Part shown: positions 20,348 to 30,018 of the stretch, piece after piece | Numbering within the stretch: the stretch's first letter is position 1 | How the letters are laid out: each line of letters starts with the position of its first letter | DNA from: Ascoidea tarda (nom. inval.) | Taxonomy: Eukaryota > Ascomycota > Saccharomycetes > Ascoideales > Ascoideaceae | DNA length: 43,345 nt | Direction: 5' to 3' | Assembly (NCBI GenBank): GCA_030560485.1 | Contig: JAKTTS010000071.1 | Span: 1 to 43,345 of the forward strand | Notes under the pieces: model-generated | The model's database searches: none | What the model was told of the DNA's origin: nothing | What the model saw: only the letters and a program-made list of their open reading frames with translations | Made by a program: the position numbers and the translations under genes

Positions 20348-20843
20348 ATATAGCAAATATTTCTGTTAAAGTAATCTTTTAAAGTCTATAAACTGAGAAA
20401 ATTTTTGAAAAGATACATGTTCTTCAAAAACAAACAAAAAAAAAAATAAAAATAATAAAAATAATAAAAATAATAAAAAAAAAGCAATAACATGCAAAAT
20501 TATACATATAGTAGAGTGAAAATAGGAGAAGGATTAAATAAAATAATTTTATATTGAAAATAATTTAAACACAGTATTGTTGATTTTATAATAATAATAA
20601 TAACAACAATAAAAACACCAATCTTAGGTGTTGAAAATTAAAGATACGAATTAAAAGAAATGAAACTGTTTTATGTTTAATAATAATTTTTCAACGTGTC
20701 TTTCAACTAGAAAAGTTATTATTAACAACCTAATAGTCAAAACACATTATAAAATTATAATATTAAGGCAAAAGTACAATAAGAAAAATAGAAATCAATA
20801 AAATAGAGTGGGTGAGTATAAGCAATGAGGGTGATTATGCATG
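20348..20843. other. Convergent 3' spacer COG6/NIPA
   Basis: About 500 bp between two convergent stops. It is A-rich with simple arrays, including (AATAAAAAT)n at about 20447-20480 and (AAT)n near 20590-20602. No gene is visible; poly(A) signals for both neighbours are expected here. Confidence 0.75.
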
Positions 20844-22475
20844 TTATTTTTCATTATCATGGTTTATCATAAATGGAAAGGGGAAGGTAATGTGAGAGGA
20901 TTTTGTTGTTGAGTTTGCTGATTGAGTGAATGGCGCTGATTGTGCTGAAAGTACAGTTGAGTTGAATGATTGAAAAGATTCAGCAGGTAATGAGGAGCTA
21001 AATTTGGAAGCTGAGAGATTCCTCGGCCGATAATACTGCTGGTCAGATTGAGAAGAAGAAGAAGAGGATCCATTGAACTCATCTTCTACCAATTTTGACA
21101 AATAAGGGTCGTTATTGTAGTTTATGGTTGTGCGATGCACCAGCTGGTGATTGTTTTCTTCTTCAACCACATTAAAGCCCTGTTTATCGTTATCATTGAA
21201 ATTCCAGCTCAACGAAGAAACACCAATTACGATTAATAGAACACCAAAAAAGATGAAAAAAATGTCAATGTTATCTAGTTTTTCCAACTGGTCAAAATAA
21301 ATCAAACCATTTAAGATATTGACCACGTTGAAAACGCAAAACGTTAGTGGGTAAACGATTGTTGTCGAGGTGATTTTTAAGCCAAGATTTAAATAGTAAA
21401 GCTGGGCGACAGCAAAACAGAACCATATCACTACAATCACCCAAGAATCTAGGTTTTTCAAATCATCTGGTTTATGGGAAACAATTGCGTTGACCAAGAT
21501 CTCAACAGCAGATTTTGCTAATAAAAGTGCATGAGCAGATAGTAAACCTGATATTAAGCCAAATAGTATTCCCTGGATGAATAATAGTTTTTCATATAAG
21601 GGGTAATCAAAGGATTTAAACCTTTTGAAAAATATTTTCAGATTTCCTGCTAAATATTCTTTTAAGTTGGAAATTGAGGGTAATGAAATATTACTAAAAG
21701 TCAGTGAAAAGAAAAAGGAGGAATCTCTTGAATTTGTTAAATTTGATTGATTGGAAATGGTGTTTGAATTTACAGGAATCAAGCAGTATCTTTTTAATCT
21801 TTGGGAAGTGTGAGGTAGTAAAGAGGTAGTCTCATTTGGAGAGGAGCTTGGAAGAGAGGTGTTGTTACTGGTTTTATTTCTGCTATAGGCTTGATTATGA
21901 ATTTGGGTAACGAGGTCTGGGTTTTTTTTGATGTCTTCAAACAAATTTTTATATTTTTTAATATAGATATTTGCAACGTAGGTATATAGCAACATCACTA
22001 TGGCTATTATGAAACTTGCAAGTAGCCAGTGCAAAAACTGGCTTCTTTTGAGTAGATTAATCAAGTCAATCAAGCTTCTTTGAGGTTGAGGTAGAGAACC
22101 AAAATATGCTATTAGAAAAGCACCAATACTAACCAATATTGTTCCAAGTAGGGTTTTTTTTGTAAAGTTTTCTTTCAAAATAACAGTGGCAAGTATTGAA
22201 TTAAATACCAAACCAGTTGCTTGTAAAGGACTTAGGATGATTAAAGGGAGTGTTGAGATTTGAATGCCTGAACCAAATACATTTGCAATGATAAAGAGAA
22301 GGAACCCAGTTCTCCATAGTATTTTGATATGGTTTCGATTTGAATTTGAAGTAGGATCAGAATTAAGTTCTTTTAGAATATGCGATTTTCGTTGCAATGT
22401 TATTCCCAACGACTGTGTTGCATTTGAAACGATTCCAACAATTATGCCAACAAATACTGTGAAAGCAGAACCCAT
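20844..22475 (-). CDS. NIPA-type magnesium transporter (DUF803 family)
   Basis: A 543-residue membrane protein of the Mg_trans_NIPA family, whose members carry magnesium across plasma or endosomal membranes. The N terminus MGSAFTVFVGIIVGIVSNAT begins the first membrane segment. The family-typical stretch SPLQATGLVFNSILATVILKEN lies near residues 79-100, followed by the EamA-like helix of the GTILVSIGAFLIAYFGS region. About nine hydrophobic segments are visible. A large polar loop (about 190-275, rich in Ser, Asn and Thr) splits them, and a Ser/Gln-rich cytosolic tail begins near 435. The polar loop is longer than in animal NIPA proteins. Substrate is inferred from the family only. Confidence 0.9.
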   Translation of the reverse strand: MGSAFTVFVGIIVGIVSNATQSLGITLQRKSHILKELNSDPTSNSNRNHIKILWRTGFLLFIIANVFGSGIQISTLPLIILSPLQATGLVFNSILATVILKENFTKKTLLGTILVSIGAFLIAYFGSLPQPQRSLIDLINLLKRSQFLHWLLASFIIAIVMLLYTYVANIYIKKYKNLFEDIKKNPDLVTQIHNQAYSRNKTSNNTSLPSSSPNETTSLLPHTSQRLKRYCLIPVNSNTISNQSNLTNSRDSSFFFSLTFSNISLPSISNLKEYLAGNLKIFFKRFKSFDYPLYEKLLFIQGILFGLISGLLSAHALLLAKSAVEILVNAIVSHKPDDLKNLDSWVIVVIWFCFAVAQLYYLNLGLKITSTTIVYPLTFCVFNVVNILNGLIYFDQLEKLDNIDIFFIFFGVLLIVIGVSSLSWNFNDNDKQGFNVVEEENNHQLVHRTTINYNNDPYLSKLVEDEFNGSSSSSSQSDQQYYRPRNLSASKFSSSLPAESFQSFNSTVLSAQSAPFTQSANSTTKSSHITFPFPFMINHDNEK

Positions 22476-23396
22476 TACTGCTTATGTTTTTTGACGAGAG
22501 TATGCAGATGAAAAGAAATTCAAAAATGTGAAAAATACGATAAAGAAGCTGAAATAAGATGGTTCTTCAGTTATATATTTAGCCTTCAGTTATTCTTGGT
22601 ATGGTTATAAAATAGAAATCAAAAGATAAAATTAAAAAAAGTAGGACCAGAGACTCTTAGTGAAAAAAAAAGAGAGAAAACTATTAGAATATCTTGATCA
22701 GCTAAGAGAGTGCTCTATAAGAAGTATACGAGTTAAAAAACAAAATGACAGCCTTGAAAGATGAAGAATTCAGGTCAAAGGAAAAGCAATGGTAATTAGA
22801 TACTGCAATTATCGCAGTTGAAACAGATTCAGTCAGAGGACGAGCAAAGTGGTTTATATCTAAGAGAAGAGAGGCTGGAGGTGAATAACAGATAGATAAG
22901 ATATAAGATATAAAATACAATATACAAAATACAAAATACAAAATACAAATAAAAGGAACATCTCAAAGTGCAAGGAAAAAAGATGGAGAGAAATCACGAA
23001 ACGGGAAGGTGTTGGAGGCTGTCTTAGACGGATTACTATATTGGGACAGAGATGCCAAACCAAGCAGGTCGGAAATTGAAAGCACGTGGTAGCTCAACAA
23101 AGCAAGCCGTACTTCTGCAGAGCGGTGCAGATGCGGCTGCGGATACTTATATGCGAGTGTAAGCAGATCCCTGCGTATCCCTGTTGAATTGAAAGCAACT
23201 GCAGAAATCCAGAATTAAGGACAATATTGTGCGTCTGCCAAGATATTAATTTACTGTTTTGATTATCTGATGAGATAGAAACTCTGTCTATTTAATATAA
23301 TTTTGAACAAGAAAAATAAAAAAAACAATCAGAAAATGTTCAACTGTATAGAAAGTTTATCTGTGTAATGTACAAGGTCGGAATGAAATTTCGTGT
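22476..23396. other. Spacer between SNG1 3' end and NIPA promoter
   Basis: About 920 bp lying upstream of the NIPA gene and downstream of SNG1, both on the minus strand. It includes a small array of ATACAAA-like units at 22915-22949. A more balanced patch at 23,040-23,220 has GC-rich words such as GCGGTGCAGATGCGGCTGCG. No ORF here starts with ATG and resembles a protein. The balanced patch is the likely distal promoter of the NIPA gene. Confidence 0.55.
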
Positions 23397-25109
23397 TTAC
23401 TGTTTTTCAGCAGGACCCTTTTGAGCAGCAGCAGCAGCAGCAGCAGCAGCTTTTTTAGACATTGTCTTTCCGAAAAAGAATAATGCTACAGGATGCAATA
23501 GATTATTCACCACTATCCATGCACAAAGAATACCGATATTTCTGCCTATATTGCCTTTCCAAGTGTTTAAGAATAAAACTCTTGTTAATTCAGCAGAGTT
23601 GTATATTGGAAAAGCATACCCGTATTTGAAGAATCCTGGCAAAAGTTCAAGTGGAGCAAAAGTGGGAGAGATGTTACTTATAACCCAAAATAGCATCCAA
23701 AATCCAATAAGAGGTGGAAATATTGGAATGATGAATAATGCCATGTTTTCGTTAGCGCCACCAACTGCCGCCATTGTTAAGTAGTTGAACATCCAATAGA
23801 TAACAAATCCCGACTTCCCAAAGGTCTTTGAAAATGATACTTGGAAACACGCTGTGACAGTAGAATAAGTTAATGATAGCACAAAAAATGAGATTTGAGA
23901 AGAAATCATTCTGTAAAGAACATAATGTTTGATTTTGACGTATTTGACAAATATTTGATGAGTTGTTGCAAAAAAATTAAATTGGAAAAATGTTATAATA
24001 ATCAAAAAAATTAGCCCGACTTGTAATGGAGCCATTAAAACTGGATCTGTAAGAGGAATGTTGTCGATAAATTGTGGAATTGGAATATTTGATATTAAAT
24101 CGGGATTATTAGAGATTAAATTCACTCTTTGTGTCTCATTCAAGTAGTTGTTAATAATTGGTGAATAAACATTTGAATAGATTTGAGATGACAAATAGCT
24201 TGCATATCTATTCATGTTAGGTGTAACATATCCATTCATTGAAAGTGGATCTCTACCGGTTTCGTATATTATTTGGATTAAAGCATTTGATGCATTGTTT
24301 GGACTGAAAGTTTCATATTGAGTACTATTTGGATTTGCAAATGCCTGGTAGATTTGATATGTGGCATCTTGTGAAATATAAACTGCGGCCCAGTATTGTT
24401 TTCTATGAATCAATAAATCAACCTTTTGTCTAAGTGTTTGATCTTCATCTAATGGATATTTAGACAAAAATTCCTCATAACTGTAATATTTCCAACCTGC
24501 TAAATCGTTAATAGACTCATTATCCTGTGTCACAGAAGTGGCGGTATTTGTCAATAATGGTTCGACAACGAGGTTATCTACCAGTCTTGATTGTTCTTCA
24601 GTAACTATTAAAACATCTAAATTTTTATAACGAAGATTTCTTTGATACATTGAACCCCAATATATCGAAAAAACTGCCAACATAAATGCGGACATTATCA
24701 TCCAATTGGTTACGAAATTCTTCAATACTAAAAGCCAAGGCTCCGTATTTTCTTTATCGAAAATACCGATTTTTTTATTAATAGTTGATTTTATAGTTTG
24801 AATTCTGTTCAATGTTCTAGCCCTTGTTGAGCTTCTTGATAAACTTCCACTTTCAATATCATTTCCAGGTCTTGATAACGATTGGACTATTGCGTCACCA
24901 CCAACCATATTAGCTTCATATGTTTGTTCTTGATATCTCTCAATTGATCTTAAATCACCATCATCAGAACTATCATCTTTATCGCCACGTCCAATATTGT
25001 TGTTAGGATAAAAATTGGGGTTGTTATTGTCGAGAGTGCTCTGGATCTGAGAGGTTGTAGAAGATGGGCTAGTAGAGATAGTCTTCTGCAGGGGAATATT
25101 GGAATTCAT
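23397..25109 (-). CDS. SNG1: Sng1-family membrane protein (DUF3533)
   Basis: A 570-residue protein matching yeast Sng1 (547 aa), a plasma-membrane protein linked to nitrosoguanidine resistance and to lipid asymmetry. A polar, Ser/Asn-rich N terminus (1-130) precedes a first membrane helix with the family-typical sequence FVTNWMIMSAFMLAVFSIYW. A long extracytoplasmic region (about 165-360) with several NxS/T sequons follows. Five or so further helices end the protein, including MAPLQVGLIFLIIITFFQFNF, and the PLELLPGFFKYGYAFP motif is well kept. The C terminus carries an alanine run encoded by a GCT/GCA-type triplet repeat (plus-strand 23422-23451). The start used is the first in-frame ATG. Its upstream region is shared with the small heat-shock gene. 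Confidence 0.92.
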   Translation of the reverse strand: MNSNIPLQKTISTSPSSTTSQIQSTLDNNNPNFYPNNNIGRGDKDDSSDDGDLRSIERYQEQTYEANMVGGDAIVQSLSRPGNDIESGSLSRSSTRARTLNRIQTIKSTINKKIGIFDKENTEPWLLVLKNFVTNWMIMSAFMLAVFSIYWGSMYQRNLRYKNLDVLIVTEEQSRLVDNLVVEPLLTNTATSVTQDNESINDLAGWKYYSYEEFLSKYPLDEDQTLRQKVDLLIHRKQYWAAVYISQDATYQIYQAFANPNSTQYETFSPNNASNALIQIIYETGRDPLSMNGYVTPNMNRYASYLSSQIYSNVYSPIINNYLNETQRVNLISNNPDLISNIPIPQFIDNIPLTDPVLMAPLQVGLIFLIIITFFQFNFFATTHQIFVKYVKIKHYVLYRMISSQISFFVLSLTYSTVTACFQVSFSKTFGKSGFVIYWMFNYLTMAAVGGANENMALFIIPIFPPLIGFWMLFWVISNISPTFAPLELLPGFFKYGYAFPIYNSAELTRVLFLNTWKGNIGRNIGILCAWIVVNNLLHPVALFFFGKTMSKKAAAAAAAAAQKGPAEKQ

Positions 25110-25718
25110 TGAGCTCAAAGAGTTTAGTACTGCGCTGAATTATCAAGCGTTCTCTAATGCCGTGAATCTTGGATAGAAAAATCGAAAGAATGCTGAAAAA
25201 AACCAAATACTAACAGCTTAGGGTATTAAACAAATTAAAGCAGAATTTGTAAAAGCACAGTAATAATAAACCAAAAGAGAAGCACCCTAAAAGAATTGTG
25301 AGGCGTGATTTTTAGGCAAATTGAACATTGCAAAGAAAAAGCACAAGTATATATATGGGCAGTGGATTTTCGATGCGTACTTAAGCCCGCTGCTGACAAA
25401 TATAACCGCCGCCCTGCGGACGTGGATTTTGGGGCCGGGACGGAACACGGGACGGAACACGGGACGGTGTTGCTTATGTAAACGTAGACCACTGGAACAT
25501 ACCCGCGTCTGTGCACGTCTGTGTATGCGTATATACGTGGGTTGCATGTGGGTACCACCTGTGTGGATTCAAGGCATGGAAACAGAAAGAAAAATCGATC
25601 GGGTGAACATCCAACCTCTGACCTAGGAGGTGGTATATAAGCTCCGGTGTCTTCTCGTTATTTTGCTATTTTGTTATCGTCAAGTGCATCAGTCTTTTTA
25701 TCTCCAATTCAAATCACA
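25110..25718. promoter_or_regulatory. Divergent SNG1/small-HSP promoter
   Basis: Two divergent genes share this 609-bp region. TATATAAG at 25634-25641, 78 bp before the sHSP ATG, is a strong TATA box, as expected of an inducible gene. The middle (25,380-25,560) is unusually GC-rich for this window and holds a 12-bp tandem repeat. Scattered GAA and TTC triplets occur, for example GGAAACAGAAAGAAA near 25577, but I do not see a canonical array of alternating nGAAn/nTTCn units, so heat-shock-factor control is only likely from gene type. Confidence 0.6.
25436..25471 (+). repeat. 12-bp GC-rich tandem repeat in the sHSP promoter
   Basis: CGGGACGGAACA occurs twice without a mismatch (25436-25447 and 25448-25459), and a third unit keeps the first eight bases (25460-25471). 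Each unit carries CGG triplets and a GAACA. It could be a tandem array of factor-binding sites. Confidence 0.85.
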
Positions 25719-26657
25719 ATGAGTTTTAATTCAAATTTCTTTGGAAATGACCCCTTTTTCAATGGTAGCAACAATGGCTTTTTTGGAAATGACCCCTTTG
25801 CTCTGATGAACGACCAAATCAATAGAATGAACCAACAGTTTAATGCCATAAATCAACAGTTCAATACCATGAATCAACAAATGAACCAGCAAATGAACCA
25901 GCAAATGAGGAACATGGTTAGCGGACCAAACAGTTATCCGAATTTAATTGAACAAAGGAATATCAATACTGATATTAATAATGTCTATGATCCTAATTCC
26001 TTTCCCAGCTCGAATAGAAGTTTGACTCACAGCAACAACAATAACAACAATAACAATAACAACAATAATAGTAACAGTGTTAGTAACTTCAATTATAACA
26101 GCCATAGCATGAATTTTTCTGGTACAAAAATTGTAGATAATCCAACCAATGTCGAGGTTTCAATATTAATCCCAAACTGTCAAAAGGATAATATCAACCT
26201 ATACTTGAATGAAAGCTCGAACACTTTGACGGTTTCGGGAATGCAAGAACAAATTGTTAGATCTCAATTTGGTTACTCCTCCTCCTCGTCATCATTCTCA
26301 AAATCTTTTTCTTTAAATACCAACGCCTCATTAGATTCAAATTCAATTGATTTCAATTATGACACTCAAAACGGTTTATTGAACTTGGTTATTCAAAAAC
26401 GGTTACCATCAATTAGAAATAATTATCACAATCATAGTAATGATACAATCACTCCAAGAAACGTTGATTTAATTGAAAATGCTAATGAAAACAACAGAAT
26501 CGAGGAAATTCAAGATGATGAGAATAGTAATACCAGCAGCATCCACAACTATGACAATAATAATAGAAATAATAATAATAATAACAATAACAATAATAAC
26601 AATAACAATAACAATTTTACAAAATTTAAATACAATAGTGGTAAGTACCAATTATAA
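25719..26657 (+). CDS. Small heat-shock protein with N/Q-rich arms
   Basis: A 312-residue alpha-crystallin-type chaperone, which holds unfolding proteins in oligomers during stress. The N-terminal arm has two GNDPF motifs and a run of MNQQ-type units (about 28-64), like a prion-like low-complexity arm. A poly-Asn stretch follows at about 108-122. The alpha-crystallin domain is at about 138-235: it opens near TKIVDNPTNVEVSILIPNC and ends with the AxxxnGvL-type motif YDTQNGLLNLVIQK. A second poly-Asn run encoded by AAT/AAC triplets ends the protein. It is longer than S. cerevisiae Hsp26 (213) and shorter than Hsp42 (375), and I cannot assign it to either. The ATG chosen follows a TATA box by 78 bp and gives MSFNSNFF, like Hsp26 MSFNSPFF. 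Confidence 0.88.
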   Translation: MSFNSNFFGNDPFFNGSNNGFFGNDPFALMNDQINRMNQQFNAINQQFNTMNQQMNQQMNQQMRNMVSGPNSYPNLIEQRNINTDINNVYDPNSFPSSNRSLTHSNNNNNNNNNNNNSNSVSNFNYNSHSMNFSGTKIVDNPTNVEVSILIPNCQKDNINLYLNESSNTLTVSGMQEQIVRSQFGYSSSSSSFSKSFSLNTNASLDSNSIDFNYDTQNGLLNLVIQKRLPSIRNNYHNHSNDTITPRNVDLIENANENNRIEEIQDDENSNTSSIHNYDNNNRNNNNNNNNNNNNNNNNFTKFKYNSGKYQL

Positions 26658-27063
26658 CTAAAGTAATTGGTAATCTCGAATTGAGATCTGGTAAATGTTT
26701 TTAAGGGTTTATTTTCATTTTTATTTTTTATTATTTTTATTTTTGGTTTTACTATTCACTTTTTCTAATGAATTTTACGTCTCAAGAGTTTTTTTTCACA
26801 CTCCCAATCCAACTCAATTCAATTCTTTCTATAAAAACAAGTTGTTCTTTCGTGAGTTATAATCAGTACTTTAACACTAATTTATAAAACTGTTAAACTT
26901 TTTTTTTCATTTATTTCAATCATTAAATAGCTAAGTAATTAAGTAGTTAATAAAATTGAAATAATATTTTATCAAAATCATATAAAAATAAATAAAATAA
27001 ATAAAAAATAAATAAAAAATAAATAAAAAATAAAATATTCCAATTTATGTAAAAATAAATGGT
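26658..27063. other. Convergent 3' spacer sHSP/SIT1
   Basis: About 400 bp between convergent stops. It is AT-rich, with AAATAAAT-type simple sequence at about 26985-27035. No gene is visible. Confidence 0.75.
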
Positions 27064-28944
27064 TTATACTGGGGTATTATTTGTTTGGTTATTTGAAAAA
27101 CGGCCAAATAAAAAATTGTAAATTGGATCATCGTTACTTTTACCACTGGCTTGTTTTTCCTCAATCCCATCTAATGATTGTTTGCTTTCCAATTTATGAT
27201 CTCTTAGAAAAATGGAAAAAACTATCATTGGAATACAAAATACAAGACCAACTGTGCATAATATCTTTTGGATATATCTATAGGTTTGAACTAATATTCT
27301 TCTTTCTGGTGTTTCCCAAGTGTATGTCAAAATAAATGTAAATGGCGAACCATAGGCTATACCTCTGAATTCAGCATCGTAATCTGAAAACTTTTTAGAG
27401 ATTTGTTTGGGCAATAGTTGAGTCCAAATGGCTCCTGAAACTGCTGACCCAATAGCTGATCCAACGTTGTACGAAGCCAAATAAACAGATGTGACAACAG
27501 CCATATGCTTGTGATTAGTACAACTTTGAAGAGAGGCTTGAACAACATAAGTGAAAAATGATGAACCAAAACCCAAGAGACATTGGGCTCCAATTATACC
27601 TGAATGACTAACTCTAGATCCACCTCTATACTGAATCAATAGACCAAAAGCAATGAAAAAAGTCGCAATACCAAATATGATAAAGCCCTTGGTTCTTCTA
27701 ATTCTTGAAACCAACAAACCGACAAAGAACCCAGATATAACTGAAGTAAAAGAATACAACGAAGAGATTCTTGTTGCAGCCTTAACAGACTCATTAACAG
27801 CAACAACCAAAACAGTATAAAGGTAATCACCTTGCATGTACCAAGTAAAGTTAACAAGAACTGCAATTGGAAAAGCAGACCAAACACCTCTATCTTTCAT
27901 CAAGTGGCCAGGAATCAAAGGGAATTTGGAGTATTTTGTTTCCCAAATGATGAAAAATGGTAATAAACACCAACCAAGCACTTCAGGGACAATAATTTTA
28001 GCTTTTTTCCATTGAGTGTTTTCGCCTCCTGCTAATGTGAAAGGAACCAAGATCAAACCAAGAACGAGAGTGATCAAAATCAAACCTAGAATGTCCAATT
28101 CCCAAAAGACGATTTCAACAATGTAATCCTTCCAAGACAAAGATTGATAATATGTTTTATAATTTTTATATTTATCGAGTTTTCCTGATTTCTTGGCCAA
28201 GTATTTCATAAGGTATAAGCAAAACAATAAAGGCAAACAAGACAATGGGAAAATAAAGGTCCACATTGCAATTCCCCAACTCCAATCATCACCAATGGCA
28301 GCAGTAACATCACCACCAACCCAAGTATTGATTATAAATGGATAAGCAGGAATCCAGGTCAATAATAGTCTCCAGTTCAAGTTCGATAAATCACTAATCA
28401 AGATTTCAATCATAAGCATAATACCAGTCATACCTAATTTATAGAAAACAGACCCAGCAGCGTATCTTTGGATATCATAAGCCTGAGATTGAATCAAAGT
28501 ACCCACTGAATAGAAAATTGCTGAGACGATAAAGATTTCTGTTCTACCAAAGATATCAGATAGCCTTGCAAAGCAAATTTGACCAGCAGCAGCAATCACC
28601 GAATTGATACAGTTAATCGTTGAGATCAAAGCATGGTTGGAGTATGAAGAAGTTGCATAAGCAGTTAATACACCTCTGATTGTTGAATCTAATCCGTAGG
28701 CATAAGCAACAAGGAAAATTGTAAAAAAAATTATAAATCTGCTTACAACTCCATTGTATTGCAGACTCATGATTTCAATTTTTTCGACACCAATGACTTT
28801 ATCTTGCAATCTTTTGTTTTTAATAAGAACATCTTCATTGATACTTATAGTATTGTTAGGCTCATTATTTTCAAAATTGGAAGAAGCGTTTTTGATTGAG
28901 TTATGATCAAGCGATAAATCATTATTATCTTCAGATTTTTCCAT
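27064..28944 (-). CDS. SIT1: Ferric-siderophore transporter (ARN/SIT1 family)
   Basis: A 626-residue major-facilitator protein of the siderophore:H+ symporter family (yeast Arn1, Arn2, Sit1, Enb1; Candida Sit1), which takes up iron bound to hydroxamate siderophores. After a polar, Asn-rich N terminus (1-60), about 14 hydrophobic segments are visible. Family motifs are YGLDSTIRGVLTAYATSSYS in helix 1-2, FARLSDIFGRTEIF in the loop between helices 2 and 3, and YRYIQKILCTVGLVFCIP near the end, with WETKYSKFPLIP in the middle. Lengths and spacing fit the family. It shares a 1.07-kb upstream region with POT1. A sequence close to the iron-repressor GATA site ATCWGATAA (GTCTGATAA, 29409-29417) lies upstream. 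The exact siderophore cannot be inferred. Confidence 0.93.
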   Translation of the reverse strand: MEKSEDNNDLSLDHNSIKNASSNFENNEPNNTISINEDVLIKNKRLQDKVIGVEKIEIMSLQYNGVVSRFIIFFTIFLVAYAYGLDSTIRGVLTAYATSSYSNHALISTINCINSVIAAAGQICFARLSDIFGRTEIFIVSAIFYSVGTLIQSQAYDIQRYAAGSVFYKLGMTGIMLMIEILISDLSNLNWRLLLTWIPAYPFIINTWVGGDVTAAIGDDWSWGIAMWTFIFPLSCLPLLFCLYLMKYLAKKSGKLDKYKNYKTYYQSLSWKDYIVEIVFWELDILGLILITLVLGLILVPFTLAGGENTQWKKAKIIVPEVLGWCLLPFFIIWETKYSKFPLIPGHLMKDRGVWSAFPIAVLVNFTWYMQGDYLYTVLVVAVNESVKAATRISSLYSFTSVISGFFVGLLVSRIRRTKGFIIFGIATFFIAFGLLIQYRGGSRVSHSGIIGAQCLLGFGSSFFTYVVQASLQSCTNHKHMAVVTSVYLASYNVGSAIGSAVSGAIWTQLLPKQISKKFSDYDAEFRGIAYGSPFTFILTYTWETPERRILVQTYRYIQKILCTVGLVFCIPMIVFSIFLRDHKLESKQSLDGIEEKQASGKSNDDPIYNFLFGRFSNNQTNNTPV

Positions 28945-29592
28945 TTTTTGGTAACGAAATTAATGATAAAATAAAAATAAAGAGAAAAAAAATACTTCGA
29001 ATAAAAATACTTTGAATAAAAATCAAACAAACAAAAAACTAGAGATCCAAATATGAAGAATTATTGAATCTTTTATATCTCATAATTAGTACTGTAGTAC
29101 TGAATCGATTAATGTTGGCAAATAAAATAAATGAGAATGTAGTTAATTTTTAAAAACTTGTTGAAAAAAAACCAAAAAAACATATTGAAAATTCAATAAA
29201 AATGAGTAGGCTAAATTTTAATTCTAAATTTTATTTCAAAGCCAAATCTAAAGCATGGCTAGTGATTGATTCAAGTGGATTTCTTGGGAAATTGAAAAAA
29301 ACAAATAGCAAATTGTGAAACTAAAATGCAAAATCCTGAGGGATAAGCATTTTTGAATGTACGAAAAGCCTTGGGAGGATTGAACATATGTTGTTATGAT
29401 AAATTGTTGTCTGATAATTATTATTATTAACGAAGCACAATCAGCAAAGTGACAGTAAAGAGCATAACAGTTAATTCTGTCAAATGCTTCCAAGTGTTTT
29501 CGACTGATGGAATCGATAAAAAGAGCAGCGCAGTCCAAAAGGGAAACAAAAAACTTCACCCCAGCCGAAAACGCCAAACGGTTTTAGTGGCG

Positions 29593-29608
29593 TCGGCGAA
29601 TCGGCGAA
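29593..29608 (+). repeat. Tandem TCGGCGAA pair upstream of POT1
   Basis: TCGGCGAA is repeated back to back, placing two CGG triplets in direct orientation five bases apart (CGG-N5-CGG). Paired CGG triplets are typical Zn2Cys6 factor targets. It does not match the S. cerevisiae oleate response element (CGG-N3-TNA) on either strand. Confidence 0.5.
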
Positions 29609-29626
29609 TAAAAGATTCAAGCCGCT

Positions 29627-29632
29627 CCGAGG
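29627..29632 (-). promoter_or_regulatory. CCTCGG fatty-acid response element
   Basis: CCTCGG on the minus strand (CCGAGG on plus) is the element recognised by the FarA/FarB and Ctf1 fatty-acid regulators of filamentous fungi and Candida. It lies 387 bp before the POT1 ATG, a peroxisomal beta-oxidation gene. A six-base match alone is weak; the context raises its value. Confidence 0.4.
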
Positions 29633-30018
29633 AGGGTAACATAGTCGAGACCCTGTAAGCAAACCCTGATGAGTCAGAGCTTATGTAGTCATAGCACGTG
29701 TTTGTGCCGTGTGTATATGTGCTCATCTGCTGAGATGCATACATATACATGACTTGCTATTCTGGTCACATGCATCTACACGTGCTTGTTTTTCTAAGTT
29801 TTCCTGTTCTTCCCCAGTTTTTGGGCCTTCTTCACATGGACAAAGAAATGAGGGACGCAAACAAAAATGTGGAGCAAGAGTGGTTGAGCTTTGGCATTTG
29901 ATTGTCGATTGTTTCTATATAAAAGCAATTGATGGGAGCATAAAAGCATTCTCATCTATTGCACTACACTACTAGTATATCAACCGACAATATACACACA
30001 AGAACTCTACGTTTGACA

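Larger units (their letters stand above)
28945..30018. promoter_or_regulatory. Divergent SIT1/POT1 promoter
   Basis: A 1074-bp divergent upstream region. The SIT1-proximal half is AT-rich and carries GTCTGATAA at 29409-29417, one base off the fungal iron-GATA consensus. The POT1-proximal half is more GC-rich, with CGG-containing direct repeats and a CCGAGG element (both listed separately) and two CACGTG E-boxes near 29694 and 29778. TATATAAAAG lies at about 29917. This suggests iron control on one side and fatty-acid control on the other, from motif matches only. Confidence 0.45.
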
